Positions 50,829 to 59,345 of a DNA stretch of 64,000 nucleotides are shown piece after piece (the first letter of the stretch is position 1; every line of letters starts with the position of its first letter). The stretch is from contig NZ_JAMXQS010000010.1 in assembly GCF_024053505.1 (NCBI RefSeq), positions 150,822 through 214,821 on the forward strand, given 5' to 3'. Under the pieces are notes generated by a model that saw nothing but the letters and a program-made list of their open reading frames with translations, was not told the origin of the DNA and did no database searches. The position numbers and the translations under genes were made by a program. The DNA is from Mesorhizobium liriopis (GTDB taxonomy: Bacteria > Pseudomonadota > Alphaproteobacteria > Rhizobiales > Rhizobiaceae).

Positions 50829-51323
50829 TCAGGCGGCGTTCGCGGACGCCGCCTCCTTGTCGAGCACCATATAGTCGAGCGGCAGTTCCGTCGTGCTCTT
50901 GATCTGCTCCATGGCAAACGACGAAGACACATCACGGATCTCGATCTTGGCGATCAGCCGTTTGTAGAATGCGTCATAAGCCGCGATGTCCGGCACGACC
51001 ACGCGCAGGAGATAATCCACATCGCCGCTCATGCGATAGAACTCGATGACCTCCGGAAACTCGGCGATCACCTCCGAGAAGCGCCGTAGCCATTCATGGC
51101 TGTGCGAGTTGGTGCGGATCGAGACAAAGACCGTAACCCGCACATTGACCTTCTGCGGGTCGAGCACCGCCACGCGGCGCTTGATGACGCCCTCTTCCTC
51201 CAGTTTCTGGATGCGGCGCCAGCAAGGCGTGGTGGACAGGCCCACTTTCTTGGCGATGTCTGCCACAGCGAGCGTGGCATCCTCCTGCAACAGGCGGAGG
51301 ATTTTGCGGTCGAGTCGGTCCAT
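50829..51323 (-). CDS. Lrp/AsnC-family transcriptional regulator
   Basis: A 164-residue regulator with an N-terminal helix-turn-helix (LDRKILRLLQEDATLAVADIAKKVGLSTT, then PCWRRIQKLEEEGVI) and a C-terminal RAM ligand-binding domain (about 62-140). It likely binds an amino acid and controls its metabolism, perhaps the neighbouring ABC transporter and dehydrogenase, though it is transcribed towards them. The ATG at 51323 is the family's usual MDRLDR start; an ATG at 51335 adds four residues. Confidence 0.9.
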   Translation of the reverse strand: MDRLDRKILRLLQEDATLAVADIAKKVGLSTTPCWRRIQKLEEEGVIKRRVAVLDPQKVNVRVTVFVSIRTNSHSHEWLRRFSEVIAEFPEVIEFYRMSGDVDYLLRVVVPDIAAYDAFYKRLIAKIEIRDVSSSFAMEQIKSTTELPLDYMVLDKEAASANAA

Positions 51324-51431
51324 CCGAGCCCCCATGCGAAAAATCTTTCGAAAGATGCCGTGCTCACGACGCCTTCACAAGAAAGAATTTCTCGCGTTCC
51401 GCGAATTTGCGGGCAGAGGTTTCGGAAATCG

Positions 51432-52052
51432 CTAGAAAATGCGTGCACGGATTTCACGTTGAAGCACCGGCAGCAATTCCTTCTCGAACCACGGATGCTT
51501 TTTCAGCCACCCCGTATTGCGCCAGGACGGATGCGGCAGAGGGATCATGCGCGCACCCTCATTGCGCCCGTAGATCGACCGCCAGCCCTCCACGGTTGCC
51601 GTCAGCGACATGCCTCCACGACGACCGAGATGCCAGTTTTGCGCATACTGTCCGATCAGCAGAACGAGATCGACTTGCGGCATCAGCGACAAGAGCGACT
51701 TGCGCCATGTCGGCGCACATTCGCGTCGGGGCGGAATGTCGCTGCCGGCTGCATCATAGCCCGGGAAGCACATCCCCATGGGTGCGATGATGAAGTTGTG
51801 TGGGTGATAAAACTCCTCGCGGGTCACGCCCAGCCATTCCCGCAACCTGACGCCGGACGGATCATCGAAGGGGATGCCGCTCTGATGCGCACGGTTGCCC
51901 GGCGCCTGGCTCGCAATCATCACCCGCGCGGACGATGATTCCCACAGGATAGGCCGCGGCTCGTGCGGCAGAGGCGCACCCAGCGGCGCATCCCGGCAGA
52001 TCCGGCAATTGCGGATGGCAGCGGCAAGTTCGGCCAAAGCAGGGTCGATCAC
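51432..52052 (-). CDS. Uracil-DNA glycosylase-family protein
   Basis: A 206-residue protein with the UDG-superfamily fold. CRICRDAPLG near 16-25 supplies two cysteines, ASQAPGNRAHQSGIPFDDPS near 47-66 takes the place of the GEAPG motif, and IPLPHPSWRN near 169-178 is the second conserved motif. Only one CxxC is seen, so a full iron-sulfur site as in family 4 UDG is doubtful. The DNA repair role is inferred. It overlaps the nuclease gene by four bases. Confidence 0.78.
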   Translation of the reverse strand: MIDPALAELAAAIRNCRICRDAPLGAPLPHEPRPILWESSSARVMIASQAPGNRAHQSGIPFDDPSGVRLREWLGVTREEFYHPHNFIIAPMGMCFPGYDAAGSDIPPRRECAPTWRKSLLSLMPQVDLVLLIGQYAQNWHLGRRGGMSLTATVEGWRSIYGRNEGARMIPLPHPSWRNTGWLKKHPWFEKELLPVLQREIRARIF

Positions 52053-52663
52053 TCGCTTGAGCCCGTCTTGATGCCCAGCCTCTCACCCAGCCGCACGAAC
52101 CATTCCACGATCGGTTCGAACTCGAGTTCGGCTGCGTCACCATGGCGCTGGCGCCATTTCTTCGGATTCTCGAAAGTGCCGGCCCACATGCCCAGCCGCG
52201 CCGCTCGGGCCTCCGCCTGCTCGGCCTCGAAACCCTTTCCATAGGGTATCGCCCACCCACTGCGGACCTGCTCGGCATTCAGGTCCACGCCGCCCGCCGA
52301 GCAATCGCCCAGAAGGCGGCGATAGCGATCACGCTTCGTCGCCTTGCACGACACAGCCCGCGAGCCGACCAGATCGATCAGCGCGTCGCGCGACGCCTCC
52401 CCGCACGGATAAGCCTCGCCGTTACGACGACAAACCTGACGCAGTTCGGGCGCATCGATGCCGATCAATCTGATCTTCTCGCCATTCAAGGTCAGCGTAT
52501 CGCCGTCATGGATCGAGGTCGGCCGACCACCTTGCGCGACCTCTTCCGGCTGGTTCAGCCGATCGGCAACCATGGAAAGCGCCACGAGGATAGAAACCGC
52601 GAGCGCCACGTCGCGCCAGCCGGCCGTACGGCCGACGCCGCCGTGTCTTGCCACCCGGCTCAT
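52049..52663 (-). CDS. Membrane-anchored thermonuclease-family protein
   Basis: A 204-residue staphylococcal nuclease-like (TNase/SNc) protein. One hydrophobic segment near residues 18-34 anchors or exports it. The OB-fold motifs DGDTLTLNGEKIRLIGIDAPE near 53-73 and RDRYRRLLGDC near 110-120 include the usual Asp, Arg and Glu/Asp positions. It probably cuts nucleic acids in the periplasm, but many such proteins have no proven activity. The gene precedes and overlaps the UDG-family gene. Confidence 0.83.
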   Translation of the reverse strand: MSRVARHGGVGRTAGWRDVALAVSILVALSMVADRLNQPEEVAQGGRPTSIHDGDTLTLNGEKIRLIGIDAPELRQVCRRNGEAYPCGEASRDALIDLVGSRAVSCKATKRDRYRRLLGDCSAGGVDLNAEQVRSGWAIPYGKGFEAEQAEARAARLGMWAGTFENPKKWRQRHGDAAELEFEPIVEWFVRLGERLGIKTGSSE

Positions 52664-52739
52664 ATGGCAAAGGGAGTCTTAAGCATTATCCGCTTAAAGT
52701 CGTCAGGCAGCATTTCACTCATTCAACCGAAGCCCCTCA

Positions 52740-54260
52740 ATGGCGCTGAATCGCCCCGGTCCGGCGGACAAGATCATTGTGGACCGACGCAAGGCCCATC
52801 GCAACGCGGAGACGGCCCGGACGGTTCGACAAACCCGCGACCGCCTGTCCCAGCAAGGCGGCTCGGCGTCGCACGACCGTGAAATCCTGAAAATCCACGC
52901 GCGTGCCGTACTCGGTGCCGGTGCAGCCATGCCACTGCTGATCATGGTCATGCTCGGCATCATGCTCATGTTGGGCTTTTTCCACGAAGCGCTGGCATGG
53001 GCCGGCATCGCTCTTGCCTGCCATGGTGGCCTCGTCTTCATCGCCTATCGCGTTCACAAGACGGAGATCGCGGCACTCGATCCTTCCCGCGTGCGGCAGA
53101 TACTTCTCGCTGCGCATTTCCTGAGCGGCCTCGGCTGGGCCTATCTCGGTGCGATGGAATGTGCGGTTTGCGAGACCTCTCAATTCCCGGTCATCAAAGC
53201 CGCGATGCTCCTCGCCGCGATGGCGGTGACGGCACTGACCGCTTCTGCGCTCAGCGGCACTTTGCTGGCCACCTTCGCGCTGCCTCTCGCCTTGTTCGCG
53301 CTACTCGGAGCCGATCTTGCAGCTGTCAGCGAATGGGTGATGCTGCTGCTGCTGCTGGCAGCTCTCCCCTTTCTTTCGGTAGTCGCTCGCCAGCTTCACG
53401 GCAACACGCTGATGCTGCTGTCTTTCAAAGGGGAGAAGGACGCGCTCATCGCGGAACTCGAAACCGCCAGCGCCATGTCCGAAGAAGCGCGCCGACGCGC
53501 CGAGGAAGCCAACCTCGCCAAATCGCGTTTCCTGGCCTCGATGAGCCACGAGTTGCGCACACCGCTGAACGCCATTCTCGGCTTTTCCGAGGTCATGTCG
53601 AGCGAGGTGCTCGGCCCGATGCAGAACGAGACTTACCGGCAGTATTCGCGTGACATCCACGATTCGGGGCAGCACCTGCTCGACCTCATCAACGAGATCC
53701 TCGACCTGTCGCGGGTCGAAGCCGGCCGCTACCAGCTCAACGAGGAGCCGGTTCACCTTCGCGACGTCGTGCAGGATTGCTGTCGCCTGATAGAGGTGAA
53801 AGCCGCCAATAAGAGCATCAAGCTCGTCCGCCAGTTCGAGCAGGCAATGCCGCGCCTTTTCGCCGACGAGCGCGCCGTGCGTCAGATCACGCTCAACCTT
53901 CTGTCCAACGCGTTGAAGTTTTCGCCCTCCGGCACCGAGGTCATCATCCGCGTCGGCTGGACCACCGGCGGCGGCCAATATCTCAGCGTCACCGACAACG
54001 GACCCGGCATTCCGCCCGAAGAGATTCCGGTTGTGCTTTCCGCCTTCGGCCAAGGCTCGATTGCCATCAAAAGTGCTGAGCAGGGCACAGGTCTGGGCCT
54101 GCCCATCGTGCAGGGCCTTCTCAGCGTTCATGGCGGTGAATTCGAACTGCATTCGCGGCTGCGCGAGGGCACGGAGGCGGTCGCCATCTTCCCGCCGAGC
54201 CGTGTCATGGAAGAACTGCCTGCGCTGCCGACAGCGGCGAATGCGGGGCGGAAACGCTAG
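52740..54260 (+). CDS. PdhS/PleC-like membrane sensor histidine kinase
   Basis: A 506-residue kinase. The N-terminal about 60 residues are polar, then come about five to six hydrophobic segments (about 60-220), a coiled coil (about 225-255), the HisKA domain with phospho-acceptor H270 in SMSHELRTPLNAILGFSEV, and an HATPase_c domain (NLLSNALKFS near 387, DNGPGIP near 420, GTGLGLPIV near 447). The HisKA sequence resembles PleC/DivJ/PdhS cell-cycle kinases that act on DivK-type regulators. No response regulator lies beside it. The stop shares CTAG with cobT. Confidence 0.88.
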   Translation: MALNRPGPADKIIVDRRKAHRNAETARTVRQTRDRLSQQGGSASHDREILKIHARAVLGAGAAMPLLIMVMLGIMLMLGFFHEALAWAGIALACHGGLVFIAYRVHKTEIAALDPSRVRQILLAAHFLSGLGWAYLGAMECAVCETSQFPVIKAAMLLAAMAVTALTASALSGTLLATFALPLALFALLGADLAAVSEWVMLLLLLAALPFLSVVARQLHGNTLMLLSFKGEKDALIAELETASAMSEEARRRAEEANLAKSRFLASMSHELRTPLNAILGFSEVMSSEVLGPMQNETYRQYSRDIHDSGQHLLDLINEILDLSRVEAGRYQLNEEPVHLRDVVQDCCRLIEVKAANKSIKLVRQFEQAMPRLFADERAVRQITLNLLSNALKFSPSGTEVIIRVGWTTGGGQYLSVTDNGPGIPPEEIPVVLSAFGQGSIAIKSAEQGTGLGLPIVQGLLSVHGGEFELHSRLREGTEAVAIFPPSRVMEELPALPTAANAGRKR

Positions 54261-55210
54261 GCGATTTTTGCGGCCGTCTTGACCAAACCGGCCGCAATCG
54301 CACCGGCCGATCCGTCTCCGGTGGTGAGCCCAAGATCGAGCAGCGGTGCAAGTCCGAGCTTTTGGGCCAAATCGTCCAACTGAACACTGCCAAGCCGGTG
54401 CGCCAGTACGCAATGCTCCAAGGCGTTGGGCGCGAGCCGATAAAGGATCGCAGCTGCCGCCAAGGCAGGAATTCTATCCAGAATCACCGGCACCTTCTCC
54501 GCGCGCGCCGCGAGGATTGCTCCGAGTAAAGCGGCGAATTCGCGCCCGCCCAGGCGGCAAAGCAGGTCGAGCGGATCGTCCAAGTGCCCCCGATGCCGAA
54601 CCACCGCAGCCTGTGCAGCCTCGCCGGCCCGTCGCCTGACATGCTCAGGTCCAGCGTCCGGCAGCCATGATGCAGCGTCGCCCCCCTCCAGCACCGACAG
54701 GATCGCGGCAGCGGAAACTTCCGCACCGACGCCGACCGACCCGAGAACCAGCAGGTCCGCCCCGCCCGCCACGGCCTCCATGCCAAAGGCAATGGTCGCC
54801 GCACAGCCGCGCTCGTCCAAGGCGGGCATTTCGGTAATGTCGTCGGTCGGATGTTCAAGCGCGAGCTCGAAGACCTTCAGGCCGAGATCGGCTTCCGCGC
54901 ACAACGCATTGAGTCGTCCTTGCCCCTGGCTCAGCGTCTGAACCAACTCAGCCGTCGAGCCTGCAGGCAGCGCGGAAACGCCATGCCGTGCAACGCCGTG
55001 AGCGCCGGCGAACACCACCACAGTCGGGCGATTGACTGCGAGCACGGGCCGGCCGCGCCAGCCGGCGAGCCAGACAGCCAATTCGCTCAACCGATCCGCT
55101 AGGCCGAGTTTGGCACGAACCATTTCGGCTGCAGCGGAATTGGATGACGGAAGAGCCAGCAGAAGCTGTCGCGTGTCGTCGAGCGGGGATGGCGTGCCGG
55201 GTGCTTGCAT
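54257..55210 (-). CDS. cobT: Nicotinate-nucleotide--dimethylbenzimidazole phosphoribosyltransferase
   Basis: A 317-residue CobT enzyme that makes alpha-ribazole phosphate for the lower ligand of cobalamin. VVVFAGAHGVARHGVSALP near 65-83 and GSVGVGAEVSAAAIL near 157-171 are the hallmarks, with the catalytic glutamate expected near the C-terminus. No other cobalamin genes lie in the window. The ATG at 55210 starts the family region. Confidence 0.92.
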   Translation of the reverse strand: MQAPGTPSPLDDTRQLLLALPSSNSAAAEMVRAKLGLADRLSELAVWLAGWRGRPVLAVNRPTVVVFAGAHGVARHGVSALPAGSTAELVQTLSQGQGRLNALCAEADLGLKVFELALEHPTDDITEMPALDERGCAATIAFGMEAVAGGADLLVLGSVGVGAEVSAAAILSVLEGGDAASWLPDAGPEHVRRRAGEAAQAAVVRHRGHLDDPLDLLCRLGGREFAALLGAILAARAEKVPVILDRIPALAAAAILYRLAPNALEHCVLAHRLGSVQLDDLAQKLGLAPLLDLGLTTGDGSAGAIAAGLVKTAAKIA

Positions 55211-55312
55211 GACGCCGAGATATTGCCTGCCGCGGCGCATCGCAACCGGTTCGTCGGCCCTTGCGCGCGAAGCCCCGACGGGCCATGTCTCGAAATCAGG
55301 AGCCTTGCCGCC

Positions 55313-55546
55313 GTGACTGCTATCGAATCCCCCTGCATTCTTGTCTGCTCGATCGACATGAAGACCGGCTACTGCTTCGGTTGCGGGCGCACGCGCGACG
55401 AAATTTCCGCATGGCTGAAGATGACGGTCGAAGAGCGCCGCGCCGTGATGGGCGAACTTCCAGCCCGGCTCGAAACCGTGGAGCGCCGTCCGCGCCGCGA
55501 GACACGTCGTACCCGCATGGCACGCGAGCGGAGCGAGCTGTCGTGA
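55313..55546 (+). CDS. DUF1289 domain protein
   Basis: A 77-residue protein with the DUF1289 motif: SPCILVCSIDMKTGYCFGCG near residues 6-25, in which four cysteines may bind zinc or an iron-sulfur cluster, then RTRDEISAWLKMTVEERRAV. The C-terminus is very basic. The start is GTG at 55313, with AGGAG ten bases before. It overlaps the retropepsin-like gene (GTGA), a pairing that suggests cotranscription. Confidence 0.86.
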   Translation: MTAIESPCILVCSIDMKTGYCFGCGRTRDEISAWLKMTVEERRAVMGELPARLETVERRPRRETRRTRMARERSELS

Positions 55547-56247
55547 ACCGCATCTTCTGGGTTCTGATGGCCATCCTCGGCGGAGCGCTCGTTCTACTGC
55601 TCGTCAACAACGACGCAGGCACGACCTTCGGCATGGCGAATGACGACTTCGCCCAGGCCGCCACGCTCGGCGCCATTGCGGTTCTGATTGCAGCCGGGCT
55701 CGTCGGACGCCGCATTCCGATGGGCGAGTTTACCCGAAACGTCGCGCTCTGGCTGCTGGCCGCTTTGGTGCTGGTCGCTGGCTATCAGTATCGCTACGAG
55801 TTGCAGGATGTGGCAAGTCGCGTCACCGCCGGCCTCGTGCCGACCAGCCCGGTTGCCTCGTTCGACGCCGAGGGCCGCGCGACCGTAATGCTCGACCGCG
55901 CGCTCAGCGGCCATTTCGAGACCACCGTGCGCATCGACGGCAAACCCGTCGATGTCATGATCGACACCGGTGCCTCGGCAACCGTTCTCACGTCTGCCGA
56001 TGCCCGCCATGTCGGCATCGACGTGGATGCTCTCAGCTTCACGGTGCCTGTTTCAACCGCCAATGGCACGGCTCAGGCCGCTCGCAGTGTGGCCGGCGAG
56101 ATCACCATCGGCGACATCACACGGCACAACGTGCCGATGCTCGTCGCTCAGCAGGGTGCGCTTGGTCAGAGCCTGCTCGGGATGAATTTCATCGGCACGC
56201 TTTCCGGCTTCGACATGCGCGGCGGGCGACTAACGCTCCGCGACTGA
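55543..56247 (+). CDS. Membrane retropepsin-like aspartic protease (TIGR02281 type)
   Basis: A 234-residue protein with three hydrophobic segments (about 4-22, 38-52, 63-80) followed by a single retropepsin-like domain. The active-site motif MIDTGASATVLT lies near residues 141-152, and GMNFIGTLSGFDMRGGRLTL closes the fold. Such proteases act as dimers; the domain probably faces the periplasm. The start is GTG at 55543. The length and layout match the family. Substrate unknown. Confidence 0.86.
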   Translation: MNRIFWVLMAILGGALVLLLVNNDAGTTFGMANDDFAQAATLGAIAVLIAAGLVGRRIPMGEFTRNVALWLLAALVLVAGYQYRYELQDVASRVTAGLVPTSPVASFDAEGRATVMLDRALSGHFETTVRIDGKPVDVMIDTGASATVLTSADARHVGIDVDALSFTVPVSTANGTAQAARSVAGEITIGDITRHNVPMLVAQQGALGQSLLGMNFIGTLSGFDMRGGRLTLRD

Positions 56248-56249
56248 GG

Positions 56250-57290
56250 CTAGGCTGCCATCGACGCGGGTTCGCGTACGGCCGCCAGTGCCTGGATCAG
56301 CACTTCCGGCCCTGCACCGGGCCGGTTACCGTCCTCTGACAAGATCTGCCGAAAACGCCGCGCACCGGGAAGTCCCGTGAAAAGCCCGACCATATGGCGC
56401 GTGACATGTGAAAGCCGCCCGCCACGCGCGATATGCTCACTCGCATAATCCGCCATCCGGCGGACAACCGCGTCGAGATCGACCACAGCATCTCCTTCGC
56501 CGAACAATGCGCGGTCCACATCCGCCAGAACGGCTGGCGCTTGATAGGCCGCGCGTCCCAGCATCACGCCATCCACATGCGTCAGATGCTCACGCGCGGC
56601 ACTCAGCGAGCCGATGCCGCCATTGATCCCGATGAACCGACCGGGCATCCGCTGCCTCAACCGATAGACGCGGCCATAATCGAGCGGTGGGATCTCGCGG
56701 TTCTCTTTCGGGCTCAAGCCCTGCAACCAAGCCTTGCGGGCATGCACCCACAGCCCGTCAGCTCCTGCTGCGAATACGCCATCCGCAACAGCATCCAGCG
56801 CCGGTTCGATATCCTGATCGTCCACGCCGAGTCGGCACTTGACCGTCACTGGAATACGCACCGCTGTCTTCATCGCGGCGACGCAGTCAGCGACAACCTC
56901 CGGCACTCGCATCAAACAGGCGCCGAACGCGCCGGACTGAACGCGGTCGGACGGGCACCCGACATTCAGGTTGATCTCGCTATACCCGAAGCCTTCGGCG
57001 ATACGCGACGCCTCCGCGAGCTTTCGCGGGTCGGACCCGCCTAATTGTAAGACCACCGGTTGTTCACCGGCATTGAAGCCTAACAGCCTCCCCCGAGGCC
57101 CATGGATGACAGCGTCGGCGACCACCATTTCCGTAAACAGCACCGCCCGCTTGCTGAGCTGGCGATGAAAGAACCGGCAGTGCCGGTCCGTCCAATCGAT
57201 CATCGGTGCGACGGCGAAGACTGGAGACTTCAACGTCTCGGTTCTTGCCTCGCCCTGGTGCTGAACGGATGGATGCATCATGCGCCCCAT
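56250..57290 (-). CDS. dusA: tRNA-dihydrouridine synthase A
   Basis: A 346-residue flavoenzyme reducing uridine in the tRNA D-loop. FAVAPMIDWTDRHCRFFHRQ near 25-44, the QLGGSDP motif near 82-88, NLNVGCPSDRVQSGAFGACLM near 107-127 (with the catalytic cysteine), and TVKCRLGVDD near 148-157 are diagnostic of DusA. The ATG at 57290 is used; ATGs at 57281 or 57278 are possible alternatives. It is convergent with the protease gene (2 bases apart). Confidence 0.92.
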   Translation of the reverse strand: MGRMMHPSVQHQGEARTETLKSPVFAVAPMIDWTDRHCRFFHRQLSKRAVLFTEMVVADAVIHGPRGRLLGFNAGEQPVVLQLGGSDPRKLAEASRIAEGFGYSEINLNVGCPSDRVQSGAFGACLMRVPEVVADCVAAMKTAVRIPVTVKCRLGVDDQDIEPALDAVADGVFAAGADGLWVHARKAWLQGLSPKENREIPPLDYGRVYRLRQRMPGRFIGINGGIGSLSAAREHLTHVDGVMLGRAAYQAPAVLADVDRALFGEGDAVVDLDAVVRRMADYASEHIARGGRLSHVTRHMVGLFTGLPGARRFRQILSEDGNRPGAGPEVLIQALAAVREPASMAA

Positions 57291-57419
57291 ATAGGAGAGA
57301 TTGGAGAGCGGCGCGAGCTATCCCCGCGCACAGCATAGGAACGCGCATAAGCTCAGCCCCCAAAGGAACCTCATATGATCGTCGTGGTTGGACAAGCGAG
57401 ACAACTAGGAGCGAAATCG

Positions 57420-57671
57420 ATGCCAGATTCTGTATCCCCCGGCCCCGTGTCCAACGCCGCACACCCGGACGTCCGTACGCCGAACGCGGAGGGCCTGCCG
57501 AACCAGAAGCGGGACGAGCTGCTCAACGACGAGCGGGACGCTCCGAAGGCTCCAAAGATGAGCGGTGGGATCAGGCCTGATGCCAACCCTCTCAACGCAC
57601 CGCCGGATTTGCGCGACGCCGGGGAACCTACCGAACCGCTCCGCCAGGACGATCCACGGACCGGTCGTTAA
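57420..57671 (+). CDS. Small disordered hypothetical protein
   Basis: An 83-residue, Pro-, Asp- and Asn-rich polypeptide with no hydrophobic core. AGGAG lies eight bases before the ATG at 57420. A longer form from the ATG at 57375 also has an AAGGA at good spacing and would add MIVVVGQARQLGAKS. No domain is recognised. The good ribosome-binding sites favour a real gene; the composition makes a function hard to guess. Confidence 0.48.
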   Translation: MPDSVSPGPVSNAAHPDVRTPNAEGLPNQKRDELLNDERDAPKAPKMSGGIRPDANPLNAPPDLRDAGEPTEPLRQDDPRTGR

Positions 57672-57952
57672 ACCATTCGTCGATGGGAGCGTAGGCGCGT
57701 CGGTAAGCGGGTTTCTGATCACTTCCGATTGTTCTAAGCCGATAGGGTTATTTCGGAGTGTGCGGAAGCATGCTTCTCTGCCCGCGCGTGGGGCAACCCT
57801 GCTTCTCACGCGGAAGGAGGCCCGGCGCTTGTCCACCCCCGATCGGCGCCGGGCTGCGTTATACCGCCACGGCTTCGTCTCAGAACCAACGCGCTGCCTT
57901 GCCGTTACTCAGGCTGCAAAATCACCGGCTTGCCAGCATGTGGGAGCGCCTG
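57672..57952. other. 281-bp gap with a strong hairpin
   Basis: No credible gene is seen here. A perfect 9-bp GC stem, GCCCGGCGC (57820-57828) with GCGCCGGGC (57846-57854), encloses a 17-base loop. No T-run follows it, so it is not a standard terminator. A GGAGG sits just left of the stem and a C-run lies in the loop. It could be part of a small RNA or a leader of the downstream gene. Confidence 0.4.
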
Positions 57953-58195
57953 ATGTTTGAAGTCGTCTACGAGACGCGGAAACAGGGCCAGACGCCCGAC
58001 GACCCAAGTGCTCCGCTGACCAGTCTCGTCTTGAATTCGACCTTCGATACGGAAGAGAAGGCGCAAGACGCCTGCCTGGGCTTCCAAGGTCCATTCGAGA
58101 GAAGATGGGAAGACGCCTCGCAACATCGCTACTTCGGCGAAACACCGAAGGAGCCGGGCAAGGTCTCGATATGGTATTATCGGCCGGCGGACTGA
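57953..58195 (+). CDS. Small hypothetical protein
   Basis: An 80-residue protein with an acidic, aromatic-rich sequence (FEVVYETRKQG at the start, VSIWYYRPAD at the end). GGAG lies seven bases before the ATG at 57953. No domain is recognised, no signal peptide, no membrane segment. The frame is open further upstream to 57758, but that part is compositionally poor and crosses the hairpin. Confidence 0.55.
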   Translation: MFEVVYETRKQGQTPDDPSAPLTSLVLNSTFDTEEKAQDACLGFQGPFERRWEDASQHRYFGETPKEPGKVSIWYYRPAD

Positions 58196-58259
58196 TTGCC
58201 CCTTGCCTCATGGCTAAGCGGGAGCATTTTCAAACGGATACGGACTTGAGGACCACTCA

Positions 58260-58496
58260 ATGCGTTTGGGCATCGTCTCTTTCATAAGTTTCGCAGCGGT
58301 CTGCATTGCGGCCGGATGCTCAAGCAGCGGTTCGAATACGGGATACTCGGCTGCAAGCACGGGACCGACCACAGCAGGTGGCGCGGCCAGTGTCGCTGCT
58401 ACCGGAACGGATACTGCCGCAGTCGTCAACGCCACTGGTGATCCGACCGCCGGAACTACGACCTCTGCTGGAGGAACGGCTTCGACGGGCTATTAG
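58260..58496 (+). CDS. Small putative lipoprotein, Ala/Gly/Thr-rich
   Basis: A 78-residue protein with a short signal peptide and a lipobox IAAGC near residues 16-20. The mature part (about 58 residues) consists mostly of Ser, Gly, Thr and Ala and carries almost no charge. It would be a lipid-anchored, flexible surface or periplasmic peptide. No family was recognised. The clear lipobox supports it as a real gene. Confidence 0.6.
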   Translation: MRLGIVSFISFAAVCIAAGCSSSGSNTGYSAASTGPTTAGGAASVAATGTDTAAVVNATGDPTAGTTTSAGGTASTGY

Positions 58497-58553
58497 GAAG
58501 ACCCAACTTCGACACCTATGGAAACTAAGCCGGCGTCTGCCTAATTGGGGCAG

Positions 58554-59345
58554 ATGACGCTCTCCGCTGACGCCTCGCTCGCCGTCGATATTCCCTCCCC
58601 GCCCTCCCGGCTTCTGCTCGCTCTCGAGCTTCGCGCGCTTCCGGAGTTGGCGGCATTCGGCATCTCCTATCCGCTTCTTCGCGTTGCCGCGCCGCGCGGT
58701 GATGGCCATCCCGTCCTTGTACTACCCGGACTTTCCACAAGCGACCGTTCGACCGCGCCCCTACGCGCCATTCTGAGGCGACGGAATTTCGCCGCTGTCG
58801 GCTGGGGTCTCGGCATCAATCGTGGCCCGCATCTGGGCACGCTCGAAGCGATGAGTGATCGTATCAAATCGCTTGCGGATGAAAGCGGTCGCACGATCAG
58901 CCTCGTCGGCTGGAGCTTGGGCGGGATCTATGCCCGGCAATTATCGAGGCTGTTGCCCGACCATGTAAGGAGCGTCGTCACCTTGGCAAGCCCATTTGCA
59001 GGGAGCCCTCGTGCCACCAATGTCTGGCGGCTCTATGAGCGCTATAGCGGCGAACGGATCGACCAGCCCCGCGACTACCCCGGCGGTCCCTTGAGCGACC
59101 CTTTGCCGGTGCCGAGTAGTGCAGTCTTCAGTCGCTCGGACGGCATCTGCTCATGGCAAATCTGCGTGGAAAAGACGGGCAATCAATCAGAAAGTATCGA
59201 AATCCGAAGCAGCCATTGCGGCATGGGCTTCAACCCGGCTGCCATCTTCGCGGTTGCCGACCGCCTCGCCCAATCGGAAGGCGAATGGCGCCCTTTCCAT
59301 GCGCGCGGCTTGAGACGCCTGTTTTTCCCGGCCTCTAGTTTCTGA
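58554..59345 (+). CDS. Alpha/beta-hydrolase, lipase-like
   Basis: A 263-residue hydrolase. VLVLPGLSTSDRST near 54-67 is the oxyanion region, VGWSLGG near 117-123 the nucleophile elbow, FSRSDGIC near 193-200 gives the aspartate, and SSHCGMGFNP near 219-228 the histidine. The SHCGMG end is typical of lipase-like proteins in proteobacteria. GGGG lies just before the ATG at 58554, which is preferred to a TTG at 58545. The 3' end overlaps the DUF445 gene by 11 bases. Confidence 0.82.
   Translation: MTLSADASLAVDIPSPPSRLLLALELRALPELAAFGISYPLLRVAAPRGDGHPVLVLPGLSTSDRSTAPLRAILRRRNFAAVGWGLGINRGPHLGTLEAMSDRIKSLADESGRTISLVGWSLGGIYARQLSRLLPDHVRSVVTLASPFAGSPRATNVWRLYERYSGERIDQPRDYPGGPLSDPLPVPSSAVFSRSDGICSWQICVEKTGNQSESIEIRSSHCGMGFNPAAIFAVADRLAQSEGEWRPFHARGLRRLFFPASSF

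Noticed and set aside
57405..57836. Minus-strand open frame over the small hypothetical gene
   Set aside because: It is Arg-rich with no clear ribosome-binding site; the plus-strand frame has a good AGGAG and better composition. Neither is certain.
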